A stretch of 64,000 nt of DNA, from NCBI GenBank assembly GCA_965198865.1, contig CBDAQA010000029.1, forward strand, positions 71,524 through 135,523. Direction: 5' to 3'. Each line of letters starts with the position of its first letter. The first letter of the stretch is position 1. Below the pieces are notes generated by a model, which was not told the DNA's origin, ran no database searches, and saw only the letters and a program-made list of their open reading frames with translations. Shown piece after piece: positions 10,995-19,010 of this stretch. The DNA is from CBDAQA01 sp965198865 (GTDB lineage: Bacteria > Planctomycetota > Phycisphaerae > Tepidisphaerales > Tepidisphaeraceae). Made by a program: the position numbers and the translations under genes.

Positions 10995-11585
10995 ATGGCG
11001 AAGCCCGATGCCGTGTTGGATGTCCCGCCGACCCGTTCGCCCAACCGCATCTGGCTCGCCCGGGGGGTGGCCGTGGTGGCCGACCTGATCCAGCTGGCGG
11101 CGTTCCCGGTCACGGCCGAGGGGGCGATCTCGCCGGTCGACGACGGGCTGGACCTGCTGACGGCGGCCGTGCTGTCGCTGCTGGTCGGGCCTCACCTGGC
11201 GTTCGTGCCCAGCTTCCTGGTCAAGCTGCTGCCGATCGCCGATTTGGCCCCGACGTGGACGATCGCCGTGCTGATCGCCACCGGCGGCCGGCGGGCCGAG
11301 GCGGGGCCGTTGGCGCCCGTCCCCATGCTGCCCGCCGGCGACCCCGGTGGCCGGCGCACCGGCCGGGCGGCGCGCGTCCGCGCGGTGTCGTGGTTCGCCG
11401 TCCTGTTCGGGATCGGGTTCGTCGTCGGCGGCCTCTACCTGATGCCCCACCTGCCGATGCCGAACCCCCACGTCGCGCCCGGCTCGACGGCGTTCTGGAA
11501 GCAGAACTGGGCCGGCGCCCTGCTGGGCGGCGCGACCGGGCTTTGGGCCGCCCGCACCGTCCTCCGGCGTGCCGGCCGAGTCTGA
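10995..11585 (+). CDS. Hypothetical integral membrane protein
   Basis: A protein of 196 residues with four likely membrane segments, near residues 25-45, 55-80, 82-95 and 130-150, in a basic, Pro/Ala-rich background. No catalytic signature is visible and I do not recognise the family. The start codon is preceded by TACCAT and not by a ribosome site, as in several neighbours. It ends just upstream of the aroC control region, so it is probably a separate unit. Confidence 0.6.
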   Translation: MAKPDAVLDVPPTRSPNRIWLARGVAVVADLIQLAAFPVTAEGAISPVDDGLDLLTAAVLSLLVGPHLAFVPSFLVKLLPIADLAPTWTIAVLIATGGRRAEAGPLAPVPMLPAGDPGGRRTGRAARVRAVSWFAVLFGIGFVVGGLYLMPHLPMPNPHVAPGSTAFWKQNWAGALLGGATGLWAARTVLRRAGRV

Positions 11586-11611
11586 CGCCACAGCAAAAAT
11601 CCGTAATCGAG

Positions 11612-11639
11612 GTGTAACATTTTGGATCATTGTGTAACG
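11612..11639. promoter_or_regulatory. GTTACA-box element, 20-bp spaced copies
   Basis: TGTAAC occurs at 11613-11618 and 11633-11638, exactly 20 bp (two helical turns) apart, with a weaker match (TGGATC) halfway. Read on the minus strand the block closely resembles the one at 41947: both start GTTACACAATG and contain AATGTTAC at the far end. It lies 45 bp upstream of the aroC -10 box. Confidence 0.45.
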
Positions 11640-11682
11640 CGGCGGGCGTCTGCCCGTCGTCGTGAACCGCGTTCGGTGCTGC

Positions 11683-11688
11683 TATCCT
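11683..11688 (+). promoter_or_regulatory. TANNNT -10 box of aroC
   Basis: TATCCT ends 6 nt before the aroC ATG (11695), the geometry of a leaderless transcript. A GAGGG in between is too close to the ATG to act as a Shine-Dalgarno. Confidence 0.4.
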
Positions 11689-11694
11689 GAGGGC

Positions 11695-12864
11695 ATGGCA
11701 ACGCTGTCCTATCGCACGGCCGGGGAGTCGCACGGCAAGGCCCTGATCACGCTGGTCGAGGGGATGCCGGCCGGCGTGACGATCGACGGCCCGTTCATCG
11801 ACCACGAGCTCAAACGCCGCCAGGGCGGCTACGGCCGGGGGGGCCGGCAGAAGATCGAGACCGACCGCGTCGACTACCTGACCGGCGTGCGGATGGGCCG
11901 CACGATCGCGTCGCCGGTGACGATGCTGATCCCCAACAAGGACTTCCGCCTCGACGACCCCGCCGCCACGCCCCCGCTGCGCCGGCCGCGGCCGGGTCAC
12001 GCCGACCTGGCCGGCAGCATCAAGTGGCTCACGACCGACTGCCGCGAGACGCTGGAGCGCGCCAGCGCCCGCGAGACCGCCGCCCGCGTGGCGGCGGGGG
12101 GGCTCGCCCGGTGCCTGCTGCGCGCGTTCGACATCGAGGTGTTCGGCTTCGTCCGCTCCGTGGGCGAGGTGACGGCCGCCGTCGACGTGACGCCGGGCAA
12201 CTGGCGCGACCTGGCAACACGGCGTGACGCATCGGAGGTCTACTGCCCCGACGCCGCCGCCGACGCCGGCATGCGCGAGTTCATCTCACAGCAGAAGATG
12301 GCCAAGGACACCGCGGGCGGCGTGGTCGAGTGCCACGTCTTCGGCTGCCCCGTGGGCCTGGGCAGCTGCATGACCTGGGATGGCCGGCTCGACAGCCGGA
12401 TCGCCGCGGCGGTGGTCGGCATCCAGGCGTTCAAGGGCGTCGAGTTCGGCATGGGGTTCGAGGTGGCCCGCCTGCCCGGTTCGAAGGTTCACGACGAGAT
12501 CGGCTACGACGCGAGTGGCCGCGACACGCCGGCCCTGGGGTTCACGCGCAGCACGAACCACGCCGGCGGCATCGAGGGCGGCATGACCAATGGCCAACCG
12601 GTGATCGTCCGCGGCGCGATGAAGCCCATCAGCACCCTGGGCAAGCCGTTGGCCAGCGTCGACCTGCAGACCAAGGAGCGTGCCGAGGCCGGGTGGGAGC
12701 GGAGCGACATCAGCGCGATCAGCGCCGCCAGCGTCGTCATGGAAGCCGTCGTCGGGTTCGAGATCGCCAGGGCATTACTGGAGAAGTTCGGCGGCGACTC
12801 GCTGGGCGAGGTGCGGGCGAACTACGACGGCTTCCTCGCCGCGGCGCGGCGGCTGCCGACGTGA
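11695..12864 (+). CDS. aroC: Chorismate synthase
   Basis: Converts 5-enolpyruvylshikimate-3-phosphate to chorismate with reduced FMN, the last step of the shikimate pathway, in the cytoplasm. The 389-residue product begins ATLSYRTAGESHGKAL, the conserved first signature; RRPRPGHADLAGSIK and the region around SASSxxxV-like residues (SAASVVMEAVVGFEI) near the C-terminus also fit the family. Full length, no gaps. The ATG at 11695 is chosen over an in-frame ATG at 11662 because the protein family starts here and a -10-like box lies between them. The next pathway-related gene, aroA, is 2.8 kb downstream on the same strand. Confidence 0.95.
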   Translation: MATLSYRTAGESHGKALITLVEGMPAGVTIDGPFIDHELKRRQGGYGRGGRQKIETDRVDYLTGVRMGRTIASPVTMLIPNKDFRLDDPAATPPLRRPRPGHADLAGSIKWLTTDCRETLERASARETAARVAAGGLARCLLRAFDIEVFGFVRSVGEVTAAVDVTPGNWRDLATRRDASEVYCPDAAADAGMREFISQQKMAKDTAGGVVECHVFGCPVGLGSCMTWDGRLDSRIAAAVVGIQAFKGVEFGMGFEVARLPGSKVHDEIGYDASGRDTPALGFTRSTNHAGGIEGGMTNGQPVIVRGAMKPISTLGKPLASVDLQTKERAEAGWERSDISAISAASVVMEAVVGFEIARALLEKFGGDSLGEVRANYDGFLAAARRLPT

Positions 12865-12910
12865 GCGGCCGCCGATGTGAACCGGCGCGGGGGGTCGAAC
12901 GGGGAGGCGC

Positions 12911-14026
12911 GTGATCGGGCTGGAGCAGTTCTTCCGCGACGACGGCCGGCCGGTTTCCCGGACCAAGCGGGTGGTGCGCGTCGTGGTGGCCCTGGGGCTG
13001 GCGCTGGTCCCGCTGGTGGCCGCGCTTGCCCTGGCCCATCGGCGGGCGGTGGTGCGGCGGTGGCCGGTCGTCCCCTGCGCCATGGTCGACAGCGACGTGG
13101 ACGTCGACCCCGGCCCGGCCGGGGGCCATCCGTATCACGTCCGGGTCACGTTCGGCTTTGGGTTCGCCGGGCAAACCTGGGTCGGCACGCGGCGGATGTG
13201 GGGCGCCGTCGGAACGGACGACGCGGCCGCCGCGTACGCCGAGGCCCGGCGGCTCCGCGCCGCCGCGCCCGCCGCCTGCGCCGTCGACCCCGCGGCGCCT
13301 GGGGATGCGGTGTTGGTCGAGCCCGACCCGGCCTGGACGCCGGCGGTCGTGCCGGGGTGCGCCGTCCTGGCCGGGGTCGTCGCGTGGTTTTACGCGGTCC
13401 CGCAGCTGGGGCTGGCCCGGGCGGGTCGGCAGCGCCAACCGGTTCCCGTGAACCCGGCCCGGCGGCGGCGGTCAAGCCGGCTGGCGGGGGCCGGCCTGCT
13501 GGTGGGGTTCGGGGCGGCCACCGTCGTCTGGTGGGGCATGCCGCTGGCCCGCGCGGTGGCCGGTCGGAGGTGGCCGGCCGTGCCGTGCGTGGTCGAGCGG
13601 TCGGGCTTGTTGCGCTCGGAACTGTCCGGCGAGCTGCCCATCACGCTGTACCGGACCGACGTCCTGTACCGGTACCAGGTGGGCGGGGTGACGTACCACT
13701 CGAATTGCTACGCCGTGACCGAGGGCGCGTCACCCCTGGCCGGGCCGCGGCAGCGGGTGGTGGACCGGTACCCGCCCGGCACCGCGGCGACGTGCCGGGT
13801 CGACCCGTCCGACCCCACCGCGGCCGCCCTGACCGACCACCTCAGCCCCACGCTCGCCTTCGGCCTGTTGCCGCTGTCGCTGGCCGCGGTGGGGCTGGTG
13901 GTGCTGGTCCTGCCGACCGGCGGCGGTCGCCCCGCCCGGCTGCTGCGGCGGAGCCGGTGGTCGCTGCTGGCCGTCACGCTCGCGGGCCTGTCGCTGGTGG
14001 TCCGCGGCGTCCTCGCCACGCCGTAG
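12911..14026 (+). CDS. Membrane protein with duplicated DUF3592-like unit
   Basis: A protein of 371 residues, GTG start right after GGGGAGG. Two copies of the same layout are visible: a membrane helix, a segment containing W-P-x-VPC-x-V, a beta-rich exported region with a Y/F-x-F/Y-x-GxT(W/Y) pattern, a Cys-Arg/Ala-Val-Asp-Pro (C..VDP) element, and a closing helix (copy 1 residues ~20-150, copy 2 ~185-350). This is the architecture of DUF3592 proteins, usually single-copy. Function is unknown. It follows aroC by 46 bp and could be cotranscribed. Confidence 0.65.
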   Translation: MIGLEQFFRDDGRPVSRTKRVVRVVVALGLALVPLVAALALAHRRAVVRRWPVVPCAMVDSDVDVDPGPAGGHPYHVRVTFGFGFAGQTWVGTRRMWGAVGTDDAAAAYAEARRLRAAAPAACAVDPAAPGDAVLVEPDPAWTPAVVPGCAVLAGVVAWFYAVPQLGLARAGRQRQPVPVNPARRRRSSRLAGAGLLVGFGAATVVWWGMPLARAVAGRRWPAVPCVVERSGLLRSELSGELPITLYRTDVLYRYQVGGVTYHSNCYAVTEGASPLAGPRQRVVDRYPPGTAATCRVDPSDPTAAALTDHLSPTLAFGLLPLSLAAVGLVVLVLPTGGGRPARLLRRSRWSLLAVTLAGLSLVVRGVLATP

Positions 14027-14047
14027 GAACCGGGTCCACCGCCCGGT

Positions 14048-14053
14048 TATGAT
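14048..14053 (+). promoter_or_regulatory. TANNNT -10 box, leaderless type
   Basis: TATGAT ends 6 nt before the ATG at 14060; no Shine-Dalgarno. It suggests a separate promoter for the 14060/14469 gene pair. Confidence 0.45.
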
Positions 14054-14059
14054 CGGGTC

Positions 14060-14458
14060 ATGGCGCAGCTCACCGAACCGACGGCGGACGTGCAGGCCCC
14101 GCGAACCGATTGGGTGGCCCGCGCGTCGGCCCTGATCGACCAACTGGCCGGGTGGGCGGCGGCCGAGGGGTGGCGCGTCGACCGCGGGACCGAGCGGAGC
14201 GACGACTGGCGGTTCGGCACCTACGAGGGGGCGGCCGTGGTCCTGCACCCACCCGATGGAGAAGTGGCCGTCACGCCCTTCCCGCCCGACAGCGGCGGGG
14301 GTGGATCGGTGGTGATCCAAGCGATGCCGACGTTCAGCCGCGTCCGGCTCAAGGCTCGGCCCGATGACTGGGAAATCATCGTTAACGCGAACATCCCGTT
14401 GCGGCGGCCATGGACGCGGGAGACCTTCGTCCAACTGGTGACCGACATGCTGAGTTGA
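14060..14458 (+). CDS. Hypothetical protein, partner of a HEPN-like gene
   Basis: A soluble acidic protein of 132 residues with no signal peptide or membrane segment. No nucleotidyltransferase (GS-x10-D-x-D) motif or other active-site pattern is visible. It precedes the HEPN-like gene by 10 bp and has its own -10-like box, so the two probably form a bicistronic unit. The partner relation is inferred from spacing only. Confidence 0.55.
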   Translation: MAQLTEPTADVQAPRTDWVARASALIDQLAGWAAAEGWRVDRGTERSDDWRFGTYEGAAVVLHPPDGEVAVTPFPPDSGGGGSVVIQAMPTFSRVRLKARPDDWEIIVNANIPLRRPWTRETFVQLVTDMLS

Positions 14459-14468
14459 CAGGGACACC

Positions 14469-14936
14469 ATGCTGCTTCGCGCCGCGTTCGACGCCGCCCA
14501 ACGGGTCGAGGACGAGTTTGCCGCCACCCGGTTTGCAGTGGAGCATGTCGCCGCCGCGTGGGGCAGGGACGCCGATCTCACGCTCGCCGCCCAGCGTGCA
14601 CAGGTGACGGGTGGCCAACTCGTCCGTGCCGTGGCCGCCGTTGACGTCACGTTCGCCCTGCGATCGTTCGTGCAGTTTGAGACGGTGCTGCGAGATTACT
14701 GGGCGAGCGGGATGGGGCGGAAGTCCCGGCCGGACATGCGACCGCTGATGGATAGCGTGGCCCGCCATCGCCAGATGAACAGCGACGATTTGGCGGCCGC
14801 CCACGTGGTCCGCGCCTATCGAAACAGCATCGCCCATGGCACGGCGGCGGCGGCAGCTTCCGCGTTGCCGCTGACGGTGTCGGAGTGCCAGAGCAACCTG
14901 GGCCGCTACCTCCGCTGGCTGCCGCAGCAGTGGTGA
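14469..14936 (+). CDS. HEPN-like protein (R-x4-H motif)
   Basis: A mostly helical protein of 155 residues. Near the C-terminus AYRNSIAHG matches the HEPN signature R-x4-6-H with Asn after Arg, the RNase active-site pattern of many HEPN toxins, also present in non-toxic abortive-infection and RiboL-PSP-HEPN proteins. An upstream helix (FALRSFVQFETVLRDYW) fits the HEPN four-helix arrangement. Paired with a small gene 10 bp upstream, which is the layout of toxin-antitoxin or defence modules; the upstream protein is not a recognisable MNT antitoxin. Assignment rests on one motif, so moderate confidence. Confidence 0.5.
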   Translation: MLLRAAFDAAQRVEDEFAATRFAVEHVAAAWGRDADLTLAAQRAQVTGGQLVRAVAAVDVTFALRSFVQFETVLRDYWASGMGRKSRPDMRPLMDSVARHRQMNSDDLAAAHVVRAYRNSIAHGTAAAAASALPLTVSECQSNLGRYLRWLPQQW

Positions 14937-14944
14937 CCTTGCGG

Positions 14945-14950
14945 TACGAT
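14945..14950 (+). promoter_or_regulatory. TANNNT -10 box, leaderless type
   Basis: TACGAT lies 9 nt before the ATG at 14960, just past the stop of the HEPN-like gene. Confidence 0.35.
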
Positions 14951-14959
14951 GCCCATCGC

Positions 14960-15553
14960 ATGACCCAGCCCTCCATCGATTACGAGCCGAAGCCCGGCGA
15001 GCCGCTCGAGCACCCGTTGGCCAGGCCGCTGTTCCGGCACGTGGCCCGGGTCGTCCTCTCGACGTTCCTGCTCACGTTCGTCGCCAGCCGGTGCATGGTG
15101 ATCCTGATCGAGGCCCGCAAGGTGCCCGACTTCTACTTCCACGCCCGCGGCACGCACGTCCACCACCTGAACTACGGCATCTTCACCCTCAGCGCGGTCG
15201 GGGCCTACCTGCTGTTCCGCCGCCCGGCAGGGGGGAGGCCGCTCACGTGGGCGGCGATCGTCTACGGCATCGGCCTGGGGCTGACGTTCGACGAGTTCGG
15301 CATGTGGGTCCACCTCGGCGGCAGCTACTGGCAGGGGGCCAGCTTCGAGGCGGTCGTCGTCATCGGTGCCGCGTTCGGGCTGATGGCGTTCGCCCCGTCG
15401 GTCGGCCGGTTCAAGACCCAGCACTGGGCCTGGACGCTGGTGCTGACCGGCGTCGTCATCGCCACGCTGGTCGTGCTCGGCGTCAGCGTCAGCCGCTACG
15501 CCCGCCTGCTGGGCCCCTGGCTCCACGCGATCGAGGCGACGGGGCCGCAGTAG
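14960..15553 (+). CDS. Hypothetical integral membrane protein with HVHHLNYG motif
   Basis: A protein of 197 residues with five to six membrane segments. A conserved-looking histidine cluster (RGTHVHHLNYG) follows the first helix and an acidic FDEFGMW pattern sits at the end of a later helix; such clusters can bind metal, but no family is assigned. ATG 14960 is chosen because a -10-like TACGAT immediately precedes it and the longer form overlaps the HEPN-like gene. The repeat at 15577 follows. Confidence 0.6.
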   Translation: MTQPSIDYEPKPGEPLEHPLARPLFRHVARVVLSTFLLTFVASRCMVILIEARKVPDFYFHARGTHVHHLNYGIFTLSAVGAYLLFRRPAGGRPLTWAAIVYGIGLGLTFDEFGMWVHLGGSYWQGASFEAVVVIGAAFGLMAFAPSVGRFKTQHWAWTLVLTGVVIATLVVLGVSVSRYARLLGPWLHAIEATGPQ

Positions 15554-15576
15554 GAAATGTCGACGGCCGAAATTAT

Positions 15577-15635
15577 CGAATTTCGAAACGGTAGGGGCGC
15601 GCAGACGCCGCATCGTTTCGTCATTCGAGATTTCG
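15577..15635. repeat. Imperfect palindromic intergenic repeat, family A copy 1
   Basis: Left arm CGAATTTCGAAACG pairs with right arm CGTTTCGTCATTCGAGATTTCG, with 7 nt missing from the left arm. The right arm is homologous to that of the copy at 17729-17802. The two copies bracket the aroA and phosphatase genes. Confidence 0.6.
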
Positions 15636-15654
15636 GAATCCGGTCTTCATCCTT

Positions 15655-15660
15655 TACCTT
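15655..15660 (+). promoter_or_regulatory. TANNNT -10 box of aroA
   Basis: TACCTT ends 7 nt before the aroA ATG at 15668, with no Shine-Dalgarno between. Confidence 0.4.
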
Positions 15661-15667
15661 GTCCCTC

Positions 15668-16966
15668 ATGTCCGACGCGGCCGTCACGCCCATCCGCCAC
15701 GCCTTCACCGCGACCGTCGCGCCGCCGGGGTCGAAGAGCCTGACGAACCGGGCGCTGGTGCTGGCCGCGCTGGCCTCAGGGCCGTGCCGGATCTCCAACG
15801 TGCTGCTGGCCGACGACTCGGCCGTCATGCTGGACGGCCTCCGCAAGCTTGGCTTCGACGTCGCCGTCGACGGCACCACCGTCACCGTCGCGGGCCAATC
15901 CGGCGTCGTCCCCGCACCCGCGGCCGACCTGTTCTGCGGCAACAGCGGCACCACGATCCGCTTCCTGTCCGCGCTAGGTGCCCTCGGCCATGGCACGTTC
16001 TCGCTCGACGGCGTCGCCCGCATGCGGCAGCGGCCGATCGGCGAGCTGGTCGACGTCCTCGGCACCCTCGGCGCGACGGTCGACTACGCCGGCGAGGTCG
16101 GCTTCCCCCCGGTGCGCGTCACCGCCGACGGCCTGACCGGCGGCCCGATGACCTACGGCACCGCCCAGTCCAGCCAGTTCCTGTCGGCCGTGCTGATGGC
16201 CGCCCCGTACGCCAGGGACGAGCTGGTCGTCACGCTCACGGGCGCGCAGACCAGTTGGCCCTACGTCGCCATGACGATGCGGCTGATGGACGTGTTCGGC
16301 ATCACCCCGCTCGTCCGGCGCGACCCGCACACGGCCGTCCCCAACGAGATCATCGTCCCCACCGGCACCTACGCCGCCACCGACTACACCGTCGAGCCCG
16401 ACGCCAGCGGGGCCGCCTACTTCTGGGCCGCGGCGGCCCTGCACGCCGGGTCGCGCGTCACCGTGCCCGGCTTGGGCCTTCACAGCTTGCAGGGCGATCT
16501 CGCTTTTGCCGACGTCCTCAAGCGGATGGGCGCCACCGTTCAGGTGACGAAGGATGCCGTCACCGTGACTGGCACCGGCGATCTCGACGGCATCGACGCC
16601 GACCTGTCGGCCATCCCCGACCAGGCGCAGACGCTCGGCGTCGTCGCCCTGTTCGCCAAGGGGCCGACGCGCATCACTGGCCTGCGGACCCTGCGCGTGA
16701 AGGAGACCGACCGCCTGTCCGCCATGGCGACCGAACTGGCGAAGTTCGGGGCCGGCGTCACGGTCGACGGCGACGACGCGATCACCATCGTCCCGCCGAG
16801 GTCGCCCACGGTCGGCGTGGCCGTCGACACCTACGACGACCACCGCATGGCCATGAGCTTCACCCTGGCCGGCACGCGCCTGGATGGCGTCGTCATCCGC
16901 GACCCGGCGTGCGTGGGCAAGACGTACCCGACGTTCTTCGAGGAGCTGGCTAAACTGGTCGGCTGA
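15668..16966 (+). CDS. aroA: 3-phosphoshikimate 1-carboxyvinyltransferase (EPSP synthase)
   Basis: Transfers enolpyruvyl from PEP to shikimate-3-phosphate, feeding aroC. The 432-residue product has the normal length. It shows PPGSKSLTNRALVLAALA near the N-terminus (Lys binding PEP), FCGNSGTTIRFL, the substrate-binding TYGTAQSSQFLSA, and the C-terminal RVKETDRLSAM and YDDHRMAM signatures. ATG 15668 is taken because the upstream in-frame extension lies inside an intergenic repeat. The GNSGTT loop (canonical GNAGTA-like position) would bear on class I or II assignment. Confidence 0.96.
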   Translation: MSDAAVTPIRHAFTATVAPPGSKSLTNRALVLAALASGPCRISNVLLADDSAVMLDGLRKLGFDVAVDGTTVTVAGQSGVVPAPAADLFCGNSGTTIRFLSALGALGHGTFSLDGVARMRQRPIGELVDVLGTLGATVDYAGEVGFPPVRVTADGLTGGPMTYGTAQSSQFLSAVLMAAPYARDELVVTLTGAQTSWPYVAMTMRLMDVFGITPLVRRDPHTAVPNEIIVPTGTYAATDYTVEPDASGAAYFWAAAALHAGSRVTVPGLGLHSLQGDLAFADVLKRMGATVQVTKDAVTVTGTGDLDGIDADLSAIPDQAQTLGVVALFAKGPTRITGLRTLRVKETDRLSAMATELAKFGAGVTVDGDDAITIVPPRSPTVGVAVDTYDDHRMAMSFTLAGTRLDGVVIRDPACVGKTYPTFFEELAKLVG

Positions 16967-16968
16967 TC

Positions 16969-17052
16969 GAGGAGCAGAGGTGAGCATGCGAACGCCAAGA
17001 TCGCTCGGTGCCCTGCCCCTCTGCTCCTGTTCCCCGCCGCCCCTCTGCTCCT
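16969..17052. repeat. GAGGAGCAGAGG hairpin repeat, family C copy 1
   Basis: GAGGAGCAGAGG (16969-16980) is complementary to CCTCTGCTCCT at 17018-17028 and again to CCTCTGCTCC at 17042-17051. Related purine-rich/pyrimidine-rich hairpins occur at 30484-30570 and 57241-57338. Confidence 0.55.
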
Positions 17053-17058
17053 AAACGA

Positions 17059-17718
17059 ATGCCCGGCGACACGACCGACATCCTCCTGCTCCGCCACGGG
17101 CAGACGGACGCCAACGCCTCGGGGACGTTGCAGGGCCATCTGCCGACGCCGCTGAACATGACCGGCATCCGGCAGGCCCAGCGTCTGGCCGACCGGCTGG
17201 CCAGCTGGCGGCCACCGCTGTCGTCCATCGTCAGCTCCGACCTCCCGCGCGCCGCCCAGACGGCCGGCCCCATCGCTGCCGCCTGCGGGCTGCCCGTCTC
17301 GTACGACGACGCCTGGCGCGAGCGCGGGTTTGGCCTGCTCGAGGGGAAGCCCGTCGTCAACCGTGAGCTGTGGCAGGTCGCCGGCGGTGAGGTCGACCCG
17401 CCCGGCGCCGAGCCGTCGGCATCGTTCCTCGGCCGGGTGCGCGACGCGCTGCTGGCCATCGCCGCCGCCCAACGGGGCCGGTCGACGGTCGCCATCGTCA
17501 CCCACGGCGGCCCGATCCGCGGCATCCTCAAGATGCTCATCGACGGCCGCCTCGACACGGTCCGCGGCCACGCCCCGATCGAGCTGGTCGCCATCGCCAA
17601 CTGCTCGGTCCTGCACCTGCGGGCCCGCCACTACCGCGACGGCGTCCGCTGGCGCGTCAACGACGTCAACGACGTCGCCCACCTGCGGGAACTGGTGACG
17701 ACGCGCGACATGGGATGA
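17059..17718 (+). CDS. Histidine phosphatase family protein (phosphoglycerate mutase-like)
   Basis: Cytoplasmic phosphatase of 219 residues. LLRHGQTDAN carries the phospho-accepting His near residue 13, and VTHGGPIRG holds the second catalytic His; the acid region is WRERGFGLLEGK. The size and motif spacing suit the broad-specificity phosphatase (CobC/GpmB-like) branch, which is cofactor-independent; the substrate cannot be told. ATG 17059 follows a repeat; the longer in-frame ATG at 17008 lies inside that repeat and is rejected. Convergent with the topoisomerase gene across a hairpin. Confidence 0.88.
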   Translation: MPGDTTDILLLRHGQTDANASGTLQGHLPTPLNMTGIRQAQRLADRLASWRPPLSSIVSSDLPRAAQTAGPIAAACGLPVSYDDAWRERGFGLLEGKPVVNRELWQVAGGEVDPPGAEPSASFLGRVRDALLAIAAAQRGRSTVAIVTHGGPIRGILKMLIDGRLDTVRGHAPIELVAIANCSVLHLRARHYRDGVRWRVNDVNDVAHLRELVTTRDMG

Positions 17719-17728
17719 GGGGGGACGT

Positions 17729-17802
17729 GACGAACTTCGAAATTCTCAAATGACGAAACGAAGGGAGGGGCCCTTCCGCGTTTCGTCATGCGAGAATTCG
17801 TC
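17729..17802. repeat. Imperfect palindromic intergenic repeat, family A copy 2
   Basis: Stem built from TTCGAAATTCTCAAATGACG and CGTCATGCGAGAATTCG with an inner GAAGGG/CCCTTC stem. It lies between convergent genes, where it could stop transcription from both sides. The right arm matches the 15577 copy. Confidence 0.6.
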
Positions 17803-17806
17803 TTAG

Positions 17807-18901
17807 TCATTTCCCCCCTTCGCGCCTCAGCCGCTCCTGCAGCAGCGCCATCACCGCCGCCTCCTCGGGCTTGAGGCTGTGCAGCGACCGCTTCAGCTTC
17901 ACCGCCAGCCGCTGCTTCAGCGACTCGACCAGCGTCCCCTCCATGTACAGGTCGACCACGGCCGGGTGGACGTAGCACTTGCGGCAGACCGTCCGCGTGT
18001 TCCCCAACTTCCTCGCGACCGACTCGATGGCCGACAGCACGTTCCGCTTGGCCTGCGCCTCGGAGTCGAACGCCTCGAACTCCTGCAGCGCCATCGCCGC
18101 CAGCGTCGTTCCGGCCCACGTGCGGAAGTCCTTAGCGGTGAAGTGCTCGCCCGTGATCTCGTGCAGGTAGTCGTTCACGTCCGACGACCCTACGTGGTGT
18201 CGGCCGCCGTCGTCGTCGACGTACTCGAACAGCTCCTGCTCCGGCAGTTCCTGGCACTGCCGGATCACCTTGGCCAGCCGGCCGTCGGTCAGGTCGACCG
18301 CGTGGTCGACGCCGCTCTTGCCGCGGAACTCGAAGTGGACGTGCGTGCCGTTCACGTCGACGTGCTTGTTGCGGATCGTTGTCAGGCCGTAGCTCTTGTT
18401 CGACTTCGCGTACTCCTCGTTGCCCACGCGGATCAGCGTCGTCTCCAGCAGTTTGACCACCGTCGCGAGCACCTTCTCCCGTGGCAGGCCCGGCCGCCGC
18501 AGGTCGCGGTCGATCCGCGAGCGGATCCGCGGCAAGGCCTTCCCGAACGCCAGCATCCGGCCGTACTTCGCCTCATCCCGCACCTCGCGCCACCTCGGGT
18601 GGTACCGGTACTGCGTCCGCCCGCGGTCGTCCGTCCCCACGGCCTGCACGTGCCCGCGCGGGTTGGGGCAGATCCACACGTCCCGGTACGCCGGGGGGAT
18701 CGCCAGCTTGTTGATCCGCCCGATCGTGTCGGCGTCGGTGACCCGCTTGCCGCGCACGTCGAAGTACTGGAACCCCTTCCCGCTCCGCTTGCGCGTGATG
18801 CCCGGCCCGTCGTGGTGAACGTAGACCAGCCCCGCCTCGCGGGCGGAGGCTTCGGGATCAGGAACGCGCGACGAGGTGAGGGTGGGCATGAAGGTGGACA
18901 T
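17807..18901 (-). CDS. DNA topoisomerase IB (poxvirus type)
   Basis: Relaxes supercoiled DNA through a 3'-phosphotyrosyl intermediate without ATP or metal. The 364-residue protein shows the family order: RKRSGKGFQYFDVRGKRV, the core IPPAYRDVWICP, KLLETTLIRVGNEEYAK with the catalytic Arg, the GKSGVDH Lys/Arg region, a DYLHEITGEHFTAKDFRTW block, and RKCYVHPAVVDLY carrying the active-site Tyr. All catalytic residues appear present. ATG 18901 chosen; the frame extends upstream through a repeat with no family resemblance. Bacterial IB enzymes are accessory and often horizontally spread. Confidence 0.93.
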   Translation of the reverse strand: MSTFMPTLTSSRVPDPEASAREAGLVYVHHDGPGITRKRSGKGFQYFDVRGKRVTDADTIGRINKLAIPPAYRDVWICPNPRGHVQAVGTDDRGRTQYRYHPRWREVRDEAKYGRMLAFGKALPRIRSRIDRDLRRPGLPREKVLATVVKLLETTLIRVGNEEYAKSNKSYGLTTIRNKHVDVNGTHVHFEFRGKSGVDHAVDLTDGRLAKVIRQCQELPEQELFEYVDDDGGRHHVGSSDVNDYLHEITGEHFTAKDFRTWAGTTLAAMALQEFEAFDSEAQAKRNVLSAIESVARKLGNTRTVCRKCYVHPAVVDLYMEGTLVESLKQRLAVKLKRSLHSLKPEEAAVMALLQERLRREGGK

Positions 18902-18925
18902 GTAAGGTGCGTCGTGCCATCCCCG

Positions 18926-19008
18926 TTTATCGGCGGCCCGGTGGGCCGAGCGTCGAGCGCCGATCCGCGTTCGAAACCCGGCCGTCCGGGCCGTCGCCAA
19001 ACGGCGTG
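18926..19008. repeat. Inverted repeat, family B copy 1
   Basis: GGCGGCCCGG near 18931 faces CCGTCCGGGCCGTCGCC near 19000. The segments GAGCGTCG and GCCGTCCGGGCCGTCGCC are shared with the copy at 27354-27427. Confidence 0.45.
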
Positions 19009-19010
19009 TG

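Noticed and set aside
11585..11695. aroC leader considered for a T-box or attenuator
   Set aside because: Too short, with no leader peptide or alternative stems; instead it holds paired TGTAAC boxes and a -10-like hexamer next to the ATG.
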